A model generated the notes under the pieces. That model did no database searches. It saw only the letters and a list, made by a program, of their open reading frames with translations, and was not told the origin of the DNA. This document shows, one piece after another, positions 15,808-24,646 of a stretch of 64,000 nt of DNA. The position numbers and the translations under genes are program-made. Each line of letters starts with the position of its first letter. Positions within the stretch are counted from its first letter, which is position 1. Origin of the DNA: Mycobacterium sp. ITM-2016-00316 (GTDB lineage: Bacteria; Actinomycetota; Actinomycetes; Mycobacteriales; Mycobacteriaceae); NCBI RefSeq assembly GCF_002968335.2, contig NZ_CP134398.1:4836001-4900000 (forward strand), in the 5' to 3' direction.

Positions 15808-17112
15808 GTGGAACGAAACGAGCGCACCGACCGCTCCATCGCCGTCATCGGCAGCGGCGTGGCCGGGCTGACCGCCGCTTACGTCCTGTCGGCCCGCAAC
15901 CGGGTGACGCTGTTCGAAGCCGACATCCGCCTCGGCGGTCACGCGCACACCCAGCTGGTCGACGACGGGCGGGGCAACCCGGTGCCCGTCGACACCGCGT
16001 TCCTGGTGCACAACGACCGGACCTACCCCACGCTGTGCAGGTTGTTCGCCGAACTCGGCGTGCAGACCCGTGACACCGACATGTCGATGTCGGTGCGCGA
16101 TGACCGCATCGGACTCCAATACGCCGGAGCGCGCGGACTGGGTGGACTGTTCCCATCGGTGTCGAACCTGGCCCGGCCGCGGTATCTGCGCATGCTGGCC
16201 GAGGTCACCCGCTTTCACCGGGCGGCCGGCGACCTGCTGGGTGTCGGCGAGGACGGCGACACCGAGACGCTGGGTGCGTTCCTGGAGCGCAACGCGTTCT
16301 CCGACTACTTCATCGAGCACTTCATGACCCCGCTGGTGGCGGCGGTCTGGTCGTGCGCGCCCGGCGAGGCCATGCGCTACCCCGCGCGCTATCTGTTCAT
16401 GTTCCTGGAGCACCACGGCATGCTGACGGTGTTCGGTTCCCCGACCTGGAAGACCGTGGTCGGCGGTTCGGCCACCTACGTCGCCGCCGTCGCCGAACGG
16501 GTGCACGAGGTGGTGCTCGGGTCGCCGGCCGGATCGGTGCGACGCAACGAACACGGCGTGCAGGTCAGCACCGGAGCAGGGGGACCGCGGCAGTTCGACG
16601 CCGCGGTGATCGCCACCCACCCCGGTCAGGCGCTGCTCGCGCTGGCCGAACCCACCTCCCGGGAACGCGAGGTGCTCGGCGCGATCTGCTATTCGGCAAA
16701 CCACGCCCAGCTGCACACCGACACGTCGCTGCTGCCGACCAAGACCCGCGCCCGAGCGTCATGGAACTATCTGGCCACCCCCGGTGACGGCCCGGTGCTG
16801 GTGACCTACGACATCACGCGGCTGATGGGACTGGCCGGAGAACGGCGGTTCCTGGTCACCCTGGGTGGGCGCGAACGCGTCGATCCGAGCACCGTGATCG
16901 CCGAGATGATCTATGACCACCCGCTCTACACTCTGGAATCGGTTGCCGCCCAACGCCTGCTGCCGACCCTCGACGACGACCGCGTGGTGTTCGCCGGCGC
17001 CTACCACGGGTGGGGCTTCCACGAAGACGGTGCGGCGGCGGGGCTGCGTGCCGCCGAACGGCTCGGCGCGCGCTGGCCCACCGCCCCCGAGCAACAGACC
17101 GTGTCATGCTGA
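15808..17112 (+). CDS. FAD-dependent amine-oxidase-like oxidoreductase (like Rv0449c)
   Basis: 434 residues with an N-terminal FAD-binding Rossmann motif (IAVIGSGVAGLTAAYVL) and the EADIRLGGHAHT segment; the C-terminus has the second FAD contact (VVFAGAYHGWGFHEDGAAAG). This is the first gene of the sigK operon, as Rv0449c is in M. tuberculosis. Together with the following DUF1365 and cyclopropane-synthase-like genes it is thought to modify fatty acyl chains. The GTG start lies only seven bases after the promoter -10. Its stop is overlapped by the next gene by seven bases. Confidence 0.9.
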   Translation: MERNERTDRSIAVIGSGVAGLTAAYVLSARNRVTLFEADIRLGGHAHTQLVDDGRGNPVPVDTAFLVHNDRTYPTLCRLFAELGVQTRDTDMSMSVRDDRIGLQYAGARGLGGLFPSVSNLARPRYLRMLAEVTRFHRAAGDLLGVGEDGDTETLGAFLERNAFSDYFIEHFMTPLVAAVWSCAPGEAMRYPARYLFMFLEHHGMLTVFGSPTWKTVVGGSATYVAAVAERVHEVVLGSPAGSVRRNEHGVQVSTGAGGPRQFDAAVIATHPGQALLALAEPTSREREVLGAICYSANHAQLHTDTSLLPTKTRARASWNYLATPGDGPVLVTYDITRLMGLAGERRFLVTLGGRERVDPSTVIAEMIYDHPLYTLESVAAQRLLPTLDDDRVVFAGAYHGWGFHEDGAAAGLRAAERLGARWPTAPEQQTVSC

Positions 17113-17849
17113 GCCCGGCATTGTACCGGACCCGGATCGGCCACGTCCGGCACGCCCCGTTGCGCACGGAGTTCGAGCACCGCAGCTACACCTGGTACGT
17201 CGATATCGACAACCTGCCGAAGCTACCGATCTGGTTGCGGCCCTTCGCCGTCTTCCGTGCACAGGACCACTTCTCAGCGCCCGCGGATCAGCAACCGACG
17301 CTGCGCGAACGGGTGAACGACTTCCTGGCCACCCACGGGGTGGATCCCGTCGACGGCCAGGTCACCGCGCTGTTGCACGCCCGGGTGCTCGGCTATGTGT
17401 TCAACCCGATCAGTGTCTTCTGGTGCCATGACGCCGCCGGCGAGCTCGCGCACGTCATCGTGGAGGTGCACAACACCTACGGCGCACGGCACGCATACCT
17501 GTTGCCGCCCACCGAAACCGGGCCGGCGGCGGTGACGAAGAGCTTCTACGTCTCCCCGTTCAACGAGGTCGAGGGCTATTACCTCGTCGACGCACCGAGG
17601 CCCGGCGCCACCGCGGATCTGGCCATCTCCTGGCACCGCAACAACAAGTTGGTCTTCGCGGCGTCGCTGCACGGGCAGCGCCGGCCCGCATCGGCGTGGA
17701 GCGTCGCGCGCATGCAGTTGGTCGCCCCGGTCGCACCGTGGGTGGGCACACTGCAGATCCGGCTGCACGGTATCGCGCTCTGGCTGCGCGGGCTGCCGGT
17801 CATACCCCGCACCACCACCTCGGAGACCAGAAAGGTCACGCACAGATGA
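17106..17849 (+). CDS. DUF1365 protein (like Rv0448c)
   Basis: 247 residues of the DUF1365 family: N-terminal LSPALYRTRIGHVRHAPLRT, the conserved GYVFNPISVFWCHDAAGE, and KSFYVSPFNEVEGYY near the middle. The function is unproven; across bacteria it is regularly found between an FAD amine-oxidase-like gene and a cyclopropane-fatty-acid-synthase-like gene, as here, which points to a shared lipid modification. The start overlaps the upstream stop by 7 bp, and the end overlaps the downstream start by 4 bp (ATGA), so the three genes are translationally coupled. Confidence 0.9.
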   Translation: MLSPALYRTRIGHVRHAPLRTEFEHRSYTWYVDIDNLPKLPIWLRPFAVFRAQDHFSAPADQQPTLRERVNDFLATHGVDPVDGQVTALLHARVLGYVFNPISVFWCHDAAGELAHVIVEVHNTYGARHAYLLPPTETGPAAVTKSFYVSPFNEVEGYYLVDAPRPGATADLAISWHRNNKLVFAASLHGQRRPASAWSVARMQLVAPVAPWVGTLQIRLHGIALWLRGLPVIPRTTTSETRKVTHR

Positions 17850-19120
17850 CGCTGGAGACCACCGGAAACATCGAGGCCCAGCGGGATGCCGCTCGGTGGG
17901 CCCAGATCGCGGGCGCACCCCGCGGCCCGGTCAGCGCCGTGCAGGGACGGATCGCCGGGGCACTGCTGCGGCGGGCGGTGCGCCAGTTGCCGATACGGCT
18001 GCAGCACCCGGACGGGTCGGTGTTGGGCGCCGCCGATCCCACCCTGCCCACCATGACGTTGCACCGGCCCGAGGCGTTGTTCCGCCGGGTGGGCCGCTAC
18101 GGGCTCATCGGTTTCGGCGAGTCCTACATGGCCGGCGACTGGACCTCCAACAACCTGCCGGCACTGCTCACCGAGTTCGCCTCATCGGTCGACGTGCTGA
18201 TCCCGCCTGCACTACAACGACTTCGACCCCTCGCCGTGGTGCGGCACCCGCGGTCCATGCACAACAGCCCGGCCCAGTCACGGCGCAACATCGCCGACCA
18301 CTACGACCTGTCGAATGCGTTGTTCGCGGAGTTCCTCGACGAGACGATGACGTACTCCAGCGCCCTGTTCGGCGGCTCCCGGCCCGACTGGCACGGCCTG
18401 GCCGACGGCCAGCGCGCGAAGATCGACCGCCTGCTCGACACCGCCAGGGTGCGCGCCGGTAGCCGCGTCCTCGAAATCGGCACCGGGTGGGGCGAATTGG
18501 CCATTCGTGCGGCGGCGCGCGGCGCTCACGTGCACAGCATCACGCTGTCCTCCGAACAGCTGGCATTCGCCCGACGGCGCGCGGCCGAGGCGGGTGTGGC
18601 CGACCGCGTGCACATCGAACTCCGGGACTACCGCGATATCGACGGACAGTACGACGCCGTCGTATCGGTCGAGATGATCGAGGCGGTCGGATATCGCTTC
18701 TGGCCGACGTTCTTCGAGACGCTGGACAAGCTGGTGCTCCCGGGCGGACGGGTCGCCCTGCAGGCCATCACCATGCCGCATGATCGAATGCTGGCCTCCC
18801 GCAACACCTACACCTGGATTCAGAAGTACATCTTCCCCGGCGGCCTGCTGCCCTCTGTGGAGGCGGTCATCGGGATCACCGAACGTTCCACCCGGCTGCG
18901 CACCGTCGACATGTTCTCGCTGCAGCGTGATTACGCCGAAACGCTGCGGCTGTGGCGCGAACGCTTCCTGCAGCGATCGGCGGCGCTGGCCGAGCTCGGC
19001 TTCGACGACACCTTCCAGCGGATGTGGGAGCTCTACCTCGCCTATTCGGAGGCGGGATTCCGCTCCGGGTACCTGGACGTGTACCAGTGGACGTTCGCCC
19101 CGACCGGGGGCCGTCGATGA
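17846..19120 (+). CDS. Cyclopropane-fatty-acyl-phospholipid synthase family methyltransferase (UfaA1-like)
   Basis: 424 residues. An N-terminal domain of ~130 residues (YGLIGFGESYMAGDWTSNNL) is followed by a SAM-dependent methyltransferase (VLEIGTGWGELAIRAAARGA; ISHYDLS-type segment reading IADHYDLSNALFAEFLDETM; VSVEMIEAVGYRFWPTFF). It should transfer a methyl or methylene group from SAM to a double bond in phospholipid acyl chains. M. tuberculosis UfaA1 (Rv0447c) holds the same place. ATG 17846 overlaps the upstream stop by four bases. Sixty-one bases separate it from sigK. Confidence 0.9.
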   Translation: MTLETTGNIEAQRDAARWAQIAGAPRGPVSAVQGRIAGALLRRAVRQLPIRLQHPDGSVLGAADPTLPTMTLHRPEALFRRVGRYGLIGFGESYMAGDWTSNNLPALLTEFASSVDVLIPPALQRLRPLAVVRHPRSMHNSPAQSRRNIADHYDLSNALFAEFLDETMTYSSALFGGSRPDWHGLADGQRAKIDRLLDTARVRAGSRVLEIGTGWGELAIRAAARGAHVHSITLSSEQLAFARRRAAEAGVADRVHIELRDYRDIDGQYDAVVSVEMIEAVGYRFWPTFFETLDKLVLPGGRVALQAITMPHDRMLASRNTYTWIQKYIFPGGLLPSVEAVIGITERSTRLRTVDMFSLQRDYAETLRLWRERFLQRSAALAELGFDDTFQRMWELYLAYSEAGFRSGYLDVYQWTFAPTGGRR

Positions 19121-19181
19121 GCATGGCGAAATACCGGTGTTGCAGACCGTGACCGCGTCCGTGCCCGCTAGGCTACGGAGC

Positions 19182-19727
19182 GTGACGGCAGACCTCGACG
19201 CGTTGCTGCGCCGGGTGGCGCAACGCGATGTCGATGCCTTCGCCGAGTTCTATGACCACACCCGGTCCAGGGTGTATGGACTGGTCACCCGGGTTCTGCG
19301 CGATCCTGGCTACAGCGAGGAAACCACGCAGGACATCTACCTGCAGGTTTGGCGCAATGCCGCCGACTACAACCCGGCCGCCGGGACACCGCTGGCCTGG
19401 TTGATGACCGTCGCGCACCGCCGCGCCGTGGACCGGGTGCGCTCCGAGCAGGCCGCCACCGACCGGGAGGCCCGGTACGGCGCCGCCACCGTCGAGCTGC
19501 CGGTCGACCAGGTCGCCGAGGGCGTTCTCACTCGTGACGAGTACCGGCAGGTCACGGCGTGCCTGGGATCGCTGACCGACCGGCAGCGTGAGTGCATCCA
19601 GCTCGCCTACTACGAGGGCCTCACCTATGTGCAGGTCTCCAGCCGGCTGTCGGCGAACCTCGCCACCGTCAAGTCCCGGATGCGCGATGCCATCCGCGGC
19701 CTGCGCGCCTGTCTGGGGGCGGCATGA
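19182..19727 (+). CDS. sigK: ECF sigma factor SigK
   Basis: 181 residues with sigma region 2 ([37 protein letters not shown]) and region 4 ([20 protein letters not shown], then [19 protein letters not shown]). Cys138 and Cys177 line up with the pair reported to form a redox-sensitive disulphide in M. tuberculosis SigK. The GTG at 19182 matches the start of its homologue; other in-frame GTG codons at 19149 and 19161 would lengthen it. Unlike M. tuberculosis, no DUF1295 gene (Rv0446c-like) lies between the methyltransferase and sigK. Held inactive by the RskA encoded next. Confidence 0.93.
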   Translation: MTADLDALLRRVAQRDVDAFAEFYDHTRSRVYGLVTRVLRDPGYSEETTQDIYLQVWRNAADYNPAAGTPLAWLMTVAHRRAVDRVRSEQAATDREARYGAATVELPVDQVAEGVLTRDEYRQVTACLGSLTDRQRECIQLAYYEGLTYVQVSSRLSANLATVKSRMRDAIRGLRACLGAA

Positions 19728-20443
19728 CCACTCCCCACGACGACCTCCTGACGTTGGCGACGGCCTACGCGCTGGACGCCGTCGACGACGCCGAACGCGC
19801 CGATATCGAACGGCGGGTGCAGGCGGCGCCCGAAGAGGTGTCGTCGGCGTTCCATCGCGAGGTCCGCGAGGTGCGCGAGGCGATGGCCGCAGTGTCGTCG
19901 ACGACCGCCGCCGAGCCTCCCGCACAGCTGCGTGAGCGCCTGCTCGCCACGGTGTCCGCCGAGCAGACGGGTCAGGTGCGGCAACTGCATCCCTCCCGGC
20001 GGCGCTGGAGCACCGCTGTCGCAGCCGCGGCGGCGGCCGTCGTCATCGGGGTGGCCACGTTCGGTGTCGGGTGGTGGCTGCGCCCGGTGCCCACCGAGAC
20101 CACCGCCGAACAGATCTTCGCCGCACCCGACGTACGCACCGTCTCCGGCCACATTCCGACCGGCGGCACCGCGACCGTGGTGTTCTCCCGCGAACGCAAT
20201 GCCGGTGTGCTGGTGATGAACAACGTCGAGCCGCCCACCACCGGCACCGTCTATCAGATGTGGCTGATCGATACCGAGGGAGCGCACTCGGCGGGTGTGA
20301 TGGACGCAGGCGCCATCGCCCCGTCCACCACTGCGGTGCTGCCTGATCTCGGCTCGTCGACCACCCTGGCGTTCACCGTCGAGCCCGGTTCGGGCTCCGA
20401 CCGGCCCACCACGACACCGTTTGCCTCCTTGCCGCTGAGCTGA
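19724..20443 (+). CDS. rskA: Anti-sigma-K factor RskA
   Basis: 239 residues. The cytoplasmic N-terminal ~85 residues ([20 protein letters not shown]) form the sigma-binding domain; one membrane helix spans about residues 88-110 ([18 protein letters not shown]); the outer domain has the RskA-type [18 protein letters not shown] block. It holds SigK at the membrane and in relatives is released by regulated proteolysis. ATG 19724 overlaps the sigK stop by four bases, ensuring paired synthesis. Confidence 0.93.
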   Translation: MTTPHDDLLTLATAYALDAVDDAERADIERRVQAAPEEVSSAFHREVREVREAMAAVSSTTAAEPPAQLRERLLATVSAEQTGQVRQLHPSRRRWSTAVAAAAAAVVIGVATFGVGWWLRPVPTETTAEQIFAAPDVRTVSGHIPTGGTATVVFSRERNAGVLVMNNVEPPTTGTVYQMWLIDTEGAHSAGVMDAGAIAPSTTAVLPDLGSSTTLAFTVEPGSGSDRPTTTPFASLPLS

Positions 20444-20461
20444 CCGCGCTACCGTCGGTGC

Positions 20462-21259
20462 ATGCCCCGCGACTTCCGCTTCGGTCTCAGCCTGCGCGAC
20501 ACCTCCTCGGCGGCCAAGGTCCGCGACGCGGCGCGCCTGGCCGAGGACCTCGGCTATGACGTCCTCCTGGTGCCCGACCACCTCGGCGCACCCGCACCGT
20601 TCCCGGTGCTCGCGACCGCCGCCGCGGCCAGCCAGACGCTGCGGCTGGGCACGTTTGTGCTGAACGCCTGCTTCTACAAACCGGCGCTGCTGGCCCGCGA
20701 CGTCGGCGCGCTGCACGATCTGTCCGGTGGCCGATTCGAGGTGGGCCTGGGCGCCGGCTACGTCCGCGAGGAGTTCGAGGCCGCCGAACTGCCCTTCCCG
20801 TCGGCGCGTCAGCGCATCGACTATCTGGAACATGTCGTCGAGCACCTCATCGAGCATGTACCCGGCGCGCCCATCATGATCGCCGGTGGCGGTGACCGGC
20901 TGCTCACCGTCGCGGGTAAGTGGGCCAACATCGTCGGTGTCACCGGCAATCCGGTCGCCGAGCGCATCGCATTCCTGCGCGAGGTGGCCGGCGCGCGCTT
21001 CGACGACATCGAGCTGAACCTGGCGATCACCGCCGTACCCGCCGACGGTTCCGACATGCCGAATCTGACGATGACCCGCCACTATGCGCCCGGCCTCGGC
21101 GATGAACAGCTGCTCGCCCTGCCGGGGGTGCTCTCCGGTTCGGTCACCGAGATGGCCGACAAGGTGCGCGGGCTGCGCGACACCTACGGAGCGAACTATC
21201 TGGTGGTGCAGGCCAGTCACGCCGAGGTGTTCGGAAAGGTCATCGCCGAACTTCGGTAG
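20462..21259 (+). CDS. LLM-class F420-dependent oxidoreductase
   Basis: 265 residues, a luciferase-like TIM-barrel protein of the mycobacterial type that uses coenzyme F420. It has RDAARLAEDLGYDVLLVPDH, RLGTFVLNACFYKP, the DLSGGRFEVGLGAGYVREEF signature and a short C-terminal half. The substrate is unknown. It starts 18 bp after rskA with a fair ribosome site, so may be read from the same transcript. Its 3' end overlaps the convergent DinB gene by 20 bp. Confidence 0.87.
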   Translation: MPRDFRFGLSLRDTSSAAKVRDAARLAEDLGYDVLLVPDHLGAPAPFPVLATAAAASQTLRLGTFVLNACFYKPALLARDVGALHDLSGGRFEVGLGAGYVREEFEAAELPFPSARQRIDYLEHVVEHLIEHVPGAPIMIAGGGDRLLTVAGKWANIVGVTGNPVAERIAFLREVAGARFDDIELNLAITAVPADGSDMPNLTMTRHYAPGLGDEQLLALPGVLSGSVTEMADKVRGLRDTYGANYLVVQASHAEVFGKVIAELR

Positions 21260-21806
21260 CCGCGTCTTCGATGCGCTGACGCAGCGCCGGCCAGTCTTCG
21301 TCGGGGAGCCCGGCGCCGTCCGGATGCGCTCCGGCTGAGTCGTCGATCAGTTCGCGCACGATATCGGCGTGCCCGGCGTGGCGGGTGGTCTCCGCGACCA
21401 TGTGCACGAGCACGTGGTGGAGGGTCACCGCGCGGCCGTCGGGCATCCTCCCGCGGTCATCGAGGCCCAACGTCTCGATGGCGGCATCGGCATGCGCGCA
21501 CGCGCGCCGGTAGAGGTCGACGATATCGGCTCGGCTTTCCTCCGGCCTGACCCACATGTCGACGGTGGCATCGTCCTCGACGGCCAGCCACGCCGGAAGG
21601 TCCGGAAACGGCCGGTCGAAAACCCAACCGAAATAACCGATTTCGCACCCGGACAGATGCTTGACCAGACCCAGCAGGTTGGTGCCGTGAAAGGTCAGCG
21701 GGCGCCGCATATCGTAATCCGACAGACCGTCGAGCTTCCACAGCAAGGCCTCCCGCGCCTCGCGCAGACAACCATGCAGATCGGCCTTGAAGTCCCTGCT
21801 CACCAC
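21240..21806 (-). CDS. DinB-family (DUF664) protein
   Basis: 188 residues of the DinB four-helix fold, DUF664 type: KLDGLSDYDMRRPLTFHGTN, NLLGLVKHLSGCEIGYFGWV with the first metal His, and HHVLVHMVAETTRHAGHADI with the later ones. Such proteins bind a metal and often use mycothiol as co-substrate. GTG 21806 (or 21803) gives the right length; the frame runs further upstream but into the promoter of the divergent transporter. Confidence 0.85.
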   Translation of the reverse strand: MVSRDFKADLHGCLREAREALLWKLDGLSDYDMRRPLTFHGTNLLGLVKHLSGCEIGYFGWVFDRPFPDLPAWLAVEDDATVDMWVRPEESRADIVDLYRRACAHADAAIETLGLDDRGRMPDGRAVTLHHVLVHMVAETTRHAGHADIVRELIDDSAGAHPDGAGLPDEDWPALRQRIEDAATEVRR

Positions 21807-21890
21807 AACCCGAACGTACCTGCCCGCGGGTTTCAAGAATTGACAGCGGGGTAAACCCCAGCAGGTTCGGGCCGGCTGACAGGGGTGCAC

Positions 21891-23057
21891 ATGGACGACT
21901 CCGCAGCCGACGACGGGCACAACGACCTGGTGGCCCAGCCGCACACCCCGGACGAGGGCCCCGTCGCGGAGGCGGAAATCCAAGCGGCGGAAATGACTTC
22001 GCCCGAACAGCCACTCGGGGAACCGGGCAGAAAGTTCGACCGGCGCTCCCCCTTCTTCATCGGCCTGGCCGCCTCGGCAGGGGTGGCCGTCACCTACGGG
22101 GCGGTCCATCTGCTGGCCTCGCTGTCCTCGATTCTGACCGTCATCGGCGTCGCCTTCTTTCTTGCCCTCGGCCTGGAACCGGTGGTCTCCCGGCTGGTCA
22201 ACCACGGACTACCGCGGTGGCTGTCCACGGCGCTGGTGTTCGTGGTCTTCGTCGCCGGGATCGCCACGTTCGCCACCGCGGCCTTCCCGCCGCTGTTCGC
22301 CCAGATCACCGATCTGGTCAATCGCGCACCGCTGTATCTGCAACAGGCGCAAGATCATTCGTCGTTCATCGGCAGGCTCAACGACCGCTTCCAGCTTGAG
22401 CAACGGTTCACCGATGCGGTCGACAGCATCGACGGCTCGGCACTGAACCACATGGTCAGCGCCGGCACCGCCGTGGTGGAAGCAGTCGCCGACACGCTCA
22501 TCGCCATCGTGCTGACGCTCTACTTCCTGGCCGACATGCCGCGCATCCGCAGCACCATCTACCGCCTGGTGCCGCACACCCGGCGACCGCGCGCCATCCT
22601 GATCGGCGACGAGGTGTTCGCCAAGGTCGGCGCCTACGTCCTGGGTAACGTGCTGATATCGCTGCTCGCGGGCGCGGCGACGTTGATCTGGCTGACCGCC
22701 TTCGACGTTCCCTATCCGCTGCTGCTGGCCATCCTTGTCGCCATCCTCGACCTGGTACCCGTCGTCGGATCCACCATCGCCGGAATCGTGGTCGGCGCCG
22801 TGGCCCTGACCGTCTCGATACCGGTATGCCTGGCCACCATCGTCTTCTACATCGCCTTCCAGATGGTCGAGGATTACGTGCTGGTGCCCAGGATCATCGG
22901 CCGCGCGGTCCATGTTCCGGCGCTGACCACCGTCGTCGCCGTGCTGATCGGGGCCACCCTGCTGGGCGTTGTCGGCGCGCTCGTCGCCATTCCCGTTGCC
23001 GCGGCGCTGCAACTGATCGTCCAGGAAGTGCTCTACCCGCGACTGGACAGCGTCTGA
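21891..23057 (+). CDS. AI-2E family transporter (PerM-like)
   Basis: 388 residues with eight predicted membrane helices after a ~45-residue acidic cytoplasmic N-terminus. The C-terminal signature DLVPVVGSTIAGIVVGAV and VEDYVLVPRIIGRAVHVPAL is typical of the AI-2E/UPF0118 family. Members export small molecules or act as Na+/H+ antiporters; the autoinducer role is proven only for a few. ATG 21891 follows AGGGG at a good distance; GTG 21885 is an alternative start. Confidence 0.9.
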   Translation: MDDSAADDGHNDLVAQPHTPDEGPVAEAEIQAAEMTSPEQPLGEPGRKFDRRSPFFIGLAASAGVAVTYGAVHLLASLSSILTVIGVAFFLALGLEPVVSRLVNHGLPRWLSTALVFVVFVAGIATFATAAFPPLFAQITDLVNRAPLYLQQAQDHSSFIGRLNDRFQLEQRFTDAVDSIDGSALNHMVSAGTAVVEAVADTLIAIVLTLYFLADMPRIRSTIYRLVPHTRRPRAILIGDEVFAKVGAYVLGNVLISLLAGAATLIWLTAFDVPYPLLLAILVAILDLVPVVGSTIAGIVVGAVALTVSIPVCLATIVFYIAFQMVEDYVLVPRIIGRAVHVPALTTVVAVLIGATLLGVVGALVAIPVAAALQLIVQEVLYPRLDSV

Positions 23058-23106
23058 GCGGTCTCATCGTGGTGCAAAGGGTGGCACAGCCCACTGGCGT
23101 CATCAG

Positions 23107-23131
23107 GTTTGGTAACGGGGGACCAGGGAAT
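23107..23131 (+). promoter_or_regulatory. SigF-type promoter before csbD
   Basis: GTTT (23107-23110), 15 bases, then GGGAAT (23126-23131) resembles the mycobacterial SigF promoter GTTT-N15-17-GGGTAT. The target gene encodes a CsbD-type protein, a general-stress product in other Gram-positives, which makes the assignment reasonable. Confidence 0.5.
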
Positions 23132-23221
23132 CCCGTAGGGGGAACAAAGTGACCGCCGACAGGCAGGGTCATGGTGTGTCTCACGCAGCGCACCACACAC
23201 GAAGCGACAAAGGAGCTCAAT

Positions 23222-23458
23222 ATGGCTGACAACAATGGTGCCGCCGAAGGCATCTCGGGCGTCGTCGAGGGCGTCAAGGGCAAGGCCAAAGAGGCGGTCG
23301 GCGCCGTGACCGGCAATGACAACCTGCGCCGCGAGGGCGAGGCCCAGCAGGACAAGGCCGACGCGCAGCGCGATGTCGCCAAGAAGGAAGCTGAGGCGGA
23401 AGCCGCCCGCGGCTCTGCCGAGGCCAACGAGGCCCGTCAGAAGGCCGAGCAGGACTAG
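23222..23458 (+). CDS. CsbD-family general stress protein
   Basis: A 78-residue, highly charged, cysteine-free protein: GVVEGVKGKAKEAVGAVTGN is the CsbD signature, followed by an extended Glu/Ala/Lys/Gln-rich coil (AQRDVAKKEAEAEAARGSAE). Mycobacterial relatives have been called microaggregate-binding protein. AGGAG at 23211-23215 fixes the start at ATG 23222. A strong hairpin follows and a SigF-like promoter precedes, so it is probably a single-gene stress unit. The molecular role is unknown. Confidence 0.9.
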   Translation: MADNNGAAEGISGVVEGVKGKAKEAVGAVTGNDNLRREGEAQQDKADAQRDVAKKEAEAEAARGSAEANEARQKAEQD

Positions 23459-23473
23459 CAACACCTGCGGCTT

Positions 23474-23501
23474 GGGGGACAGTCCGGAAGGGCTGTCCCC
23501 C
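23474..23501 (+). terminator. Hairpin terminator after csbD
   Basis: GGGGGACAG (23474-23482) pairs perfectly with CTGTCCCCC (23493-23501) around a ten-base loop, 15 bp after the stop. There is no T-run, as often in mycobacteria. Confidence 0.75.
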
Positions 23502-23600
23502 AGTCGTGTCTGGGTAGCTCCCTGTCCACGCCCCCGGTGGCGTGAGCGGGACGGGTCGGCGGTGAACTAGACTTCTGCTCGCCTGCCCCGGCAGGTCCCC

Positions 23601-23676
23601 GCCCCCGTAGCTCAGGGGATAGAGCACGGCTCTCCTAAAGCCGGTGTCGCATGTTCGAATCATGCCGGGGGCACCA
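23601..23676 (+). tRNA. tRNA-Arg (anticodon CCT)
   Basis: Cloverleaf with acceptor GCCCCCG/CGGGGGC, D stem GCTC/GAGC, anticodon stem CGGCT/AGCCG with loop CTCCTAA (anticodon CCT, reads AGG), T stem GCATG/CATGC with TTCGAAT, discriminator A and encoded CCA at 23674-23676. tRNA-Arg genes of this type can be integration sites for mobile elements; I saw no integrase downstream. Confidence 0.95.
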
Positions 23677-23852
23677 CGTTCGCGTGCAGGTCAGCGCGGT
23701 TTCCGGGCGTTGCCCAGCTGGTCGTCGGTGGTTTCCGGCCGGCGCATCGTCGGTATCAGATGGTTCGTCGGCCGGTCGGCTATCGGAACTGGGCTCCTCC
23801 GGGAGGGCCAGCATGGCGAATCGCGCCAGAAACCGCTCGCATCCGGGTGCAA

Positions 23853-24605
23853 TCACACCGCGGTGCGGCCGCCATCAACGGACAGCGCGGCGCCGTGCAC
23901 GAAGCTCGCCGCGTCGCTGACCAGGAATGCGACGACCGAGGCGATCTCGGCGGGGTCGGCAACGCGACCTGCAGGCGCTTGCGCGGCCAGAGCGTCGAGC
24001 GCCTCACCCAGGCCAGCCGAACCCGGGGTACGCGTCGGTCCGACGGTGACCGCATTGACCCGAACGCCCCGCGGCCCGAATTCGGCCGCCCAACTCTTGG
24101 TCAGAAACAACAGTGCGGCCTTGGTTGCGCCGTACACCGACATTCCGGGCAGAGCGAACAGGCCCGCCATGCTGGCCACGTTGACGATTGCTCCGCTGCC
24201 CGCCTCGGCCATTGCAGGTGCCAGCGCACCGACCAAGTAGTAGGGGGCGGCGAGGTTGGTCGCGATGGCCGCGTCGAATCCGCTCTCGGGCATATCCGCT
24301 GTCGGAGCGATGATTCCAACTGCCGCATTGTTGACCAGGATGTCGACATGCCGACCCGCGATCTGCTGAGCCCGAGCGGCCAGCTCCCTGGCAGCCGCAG
24401 CGCCCCCGCCGAGGTCGGCGGGCACGAAATCGGCACGGCCGCCGGCGAGACGTACTTCCCCGACGACCCGATCACCCCGCTCCGCGTCGCGTCCGCACAC
24501 CAGTACGTGGGCTCCACGCTGAGCCAGCGCCGTCGCGATCGCGGTGCCGATACCGCTCGTTGAACCCGTCACCAACGCCGTCGCTCCTGCCATGTCCATA
24601 GTCAT
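23853..24605 (-). CDS. Short-chain dehydrogenase/reductase
   Basis: A 250-residue classical SDR: TGSTSGIGTAIATALAQRGA binds NAD(P); NNAAVG, the catalytic Ser in NVASMAGLFALPG, and YGATKAAL as YxxxK. It ends with ALSVDGGRTAV. It follows the TetR gene on the same strand by 41 bp; that gap contains an inverted repeat (24627-24646) which could be a second operator. The gene is probably controlled by this TetR and may work with the divergent alpha/beta hydrolase. Alternative start: ATG 24599. Confidence 0.9.
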   Translation of the reverse strand: MTMDMAGATALVTGSTSGIGTAIATALAQRGAHVLVCGRDAERGDRVVGEVRLAGGRADFVPADLGGGAAAARELAARAQQIAGRHVDILVNNAAVGIIAPTADMPESGFDAAIATNLAAPYYLVGALAPAMAEAGSGAIVNVASMAGLFALPGMSVYGATKAALLFLTKSWAAEFGPRGVRVNAVTVGPTRTPGSAGLGEALDALAAQAPAGRVADPAEIASVVAFLVSDAASFVHGAALSVDGGRTAV

Positions 24606-24626
24606 ATCCCGAACGTAGACAAAGAT

Positions 24627-24646
24627 TTTGGAACTACCAATCCAAA
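24627..24646. promoter_or_regulatory. Inverted repeat between TetR and SDR genes
   Basis: TTTGGA-N8-TCCAAA in an AT-rich gap immediately after the TetR stop. A possible operator for the SDR gene. It differs from the larger palindrome at 25374. Confidence 0.35.

Noticed and set aside
19625..21220. 531-codon reverse frame across sigK, rskA and the LLM gene
   Set aside because: Antisense shadow of three recognised genes, with low-complexity Gly/Arg/His composition.
23601..23676. tRNA-Arg as attachment site of the island
   Set aside because: No integrase nearby, no repeat of the tRNA 3' end found, and the genes that follow are ordinary; the accessory region begins 16 kb away.
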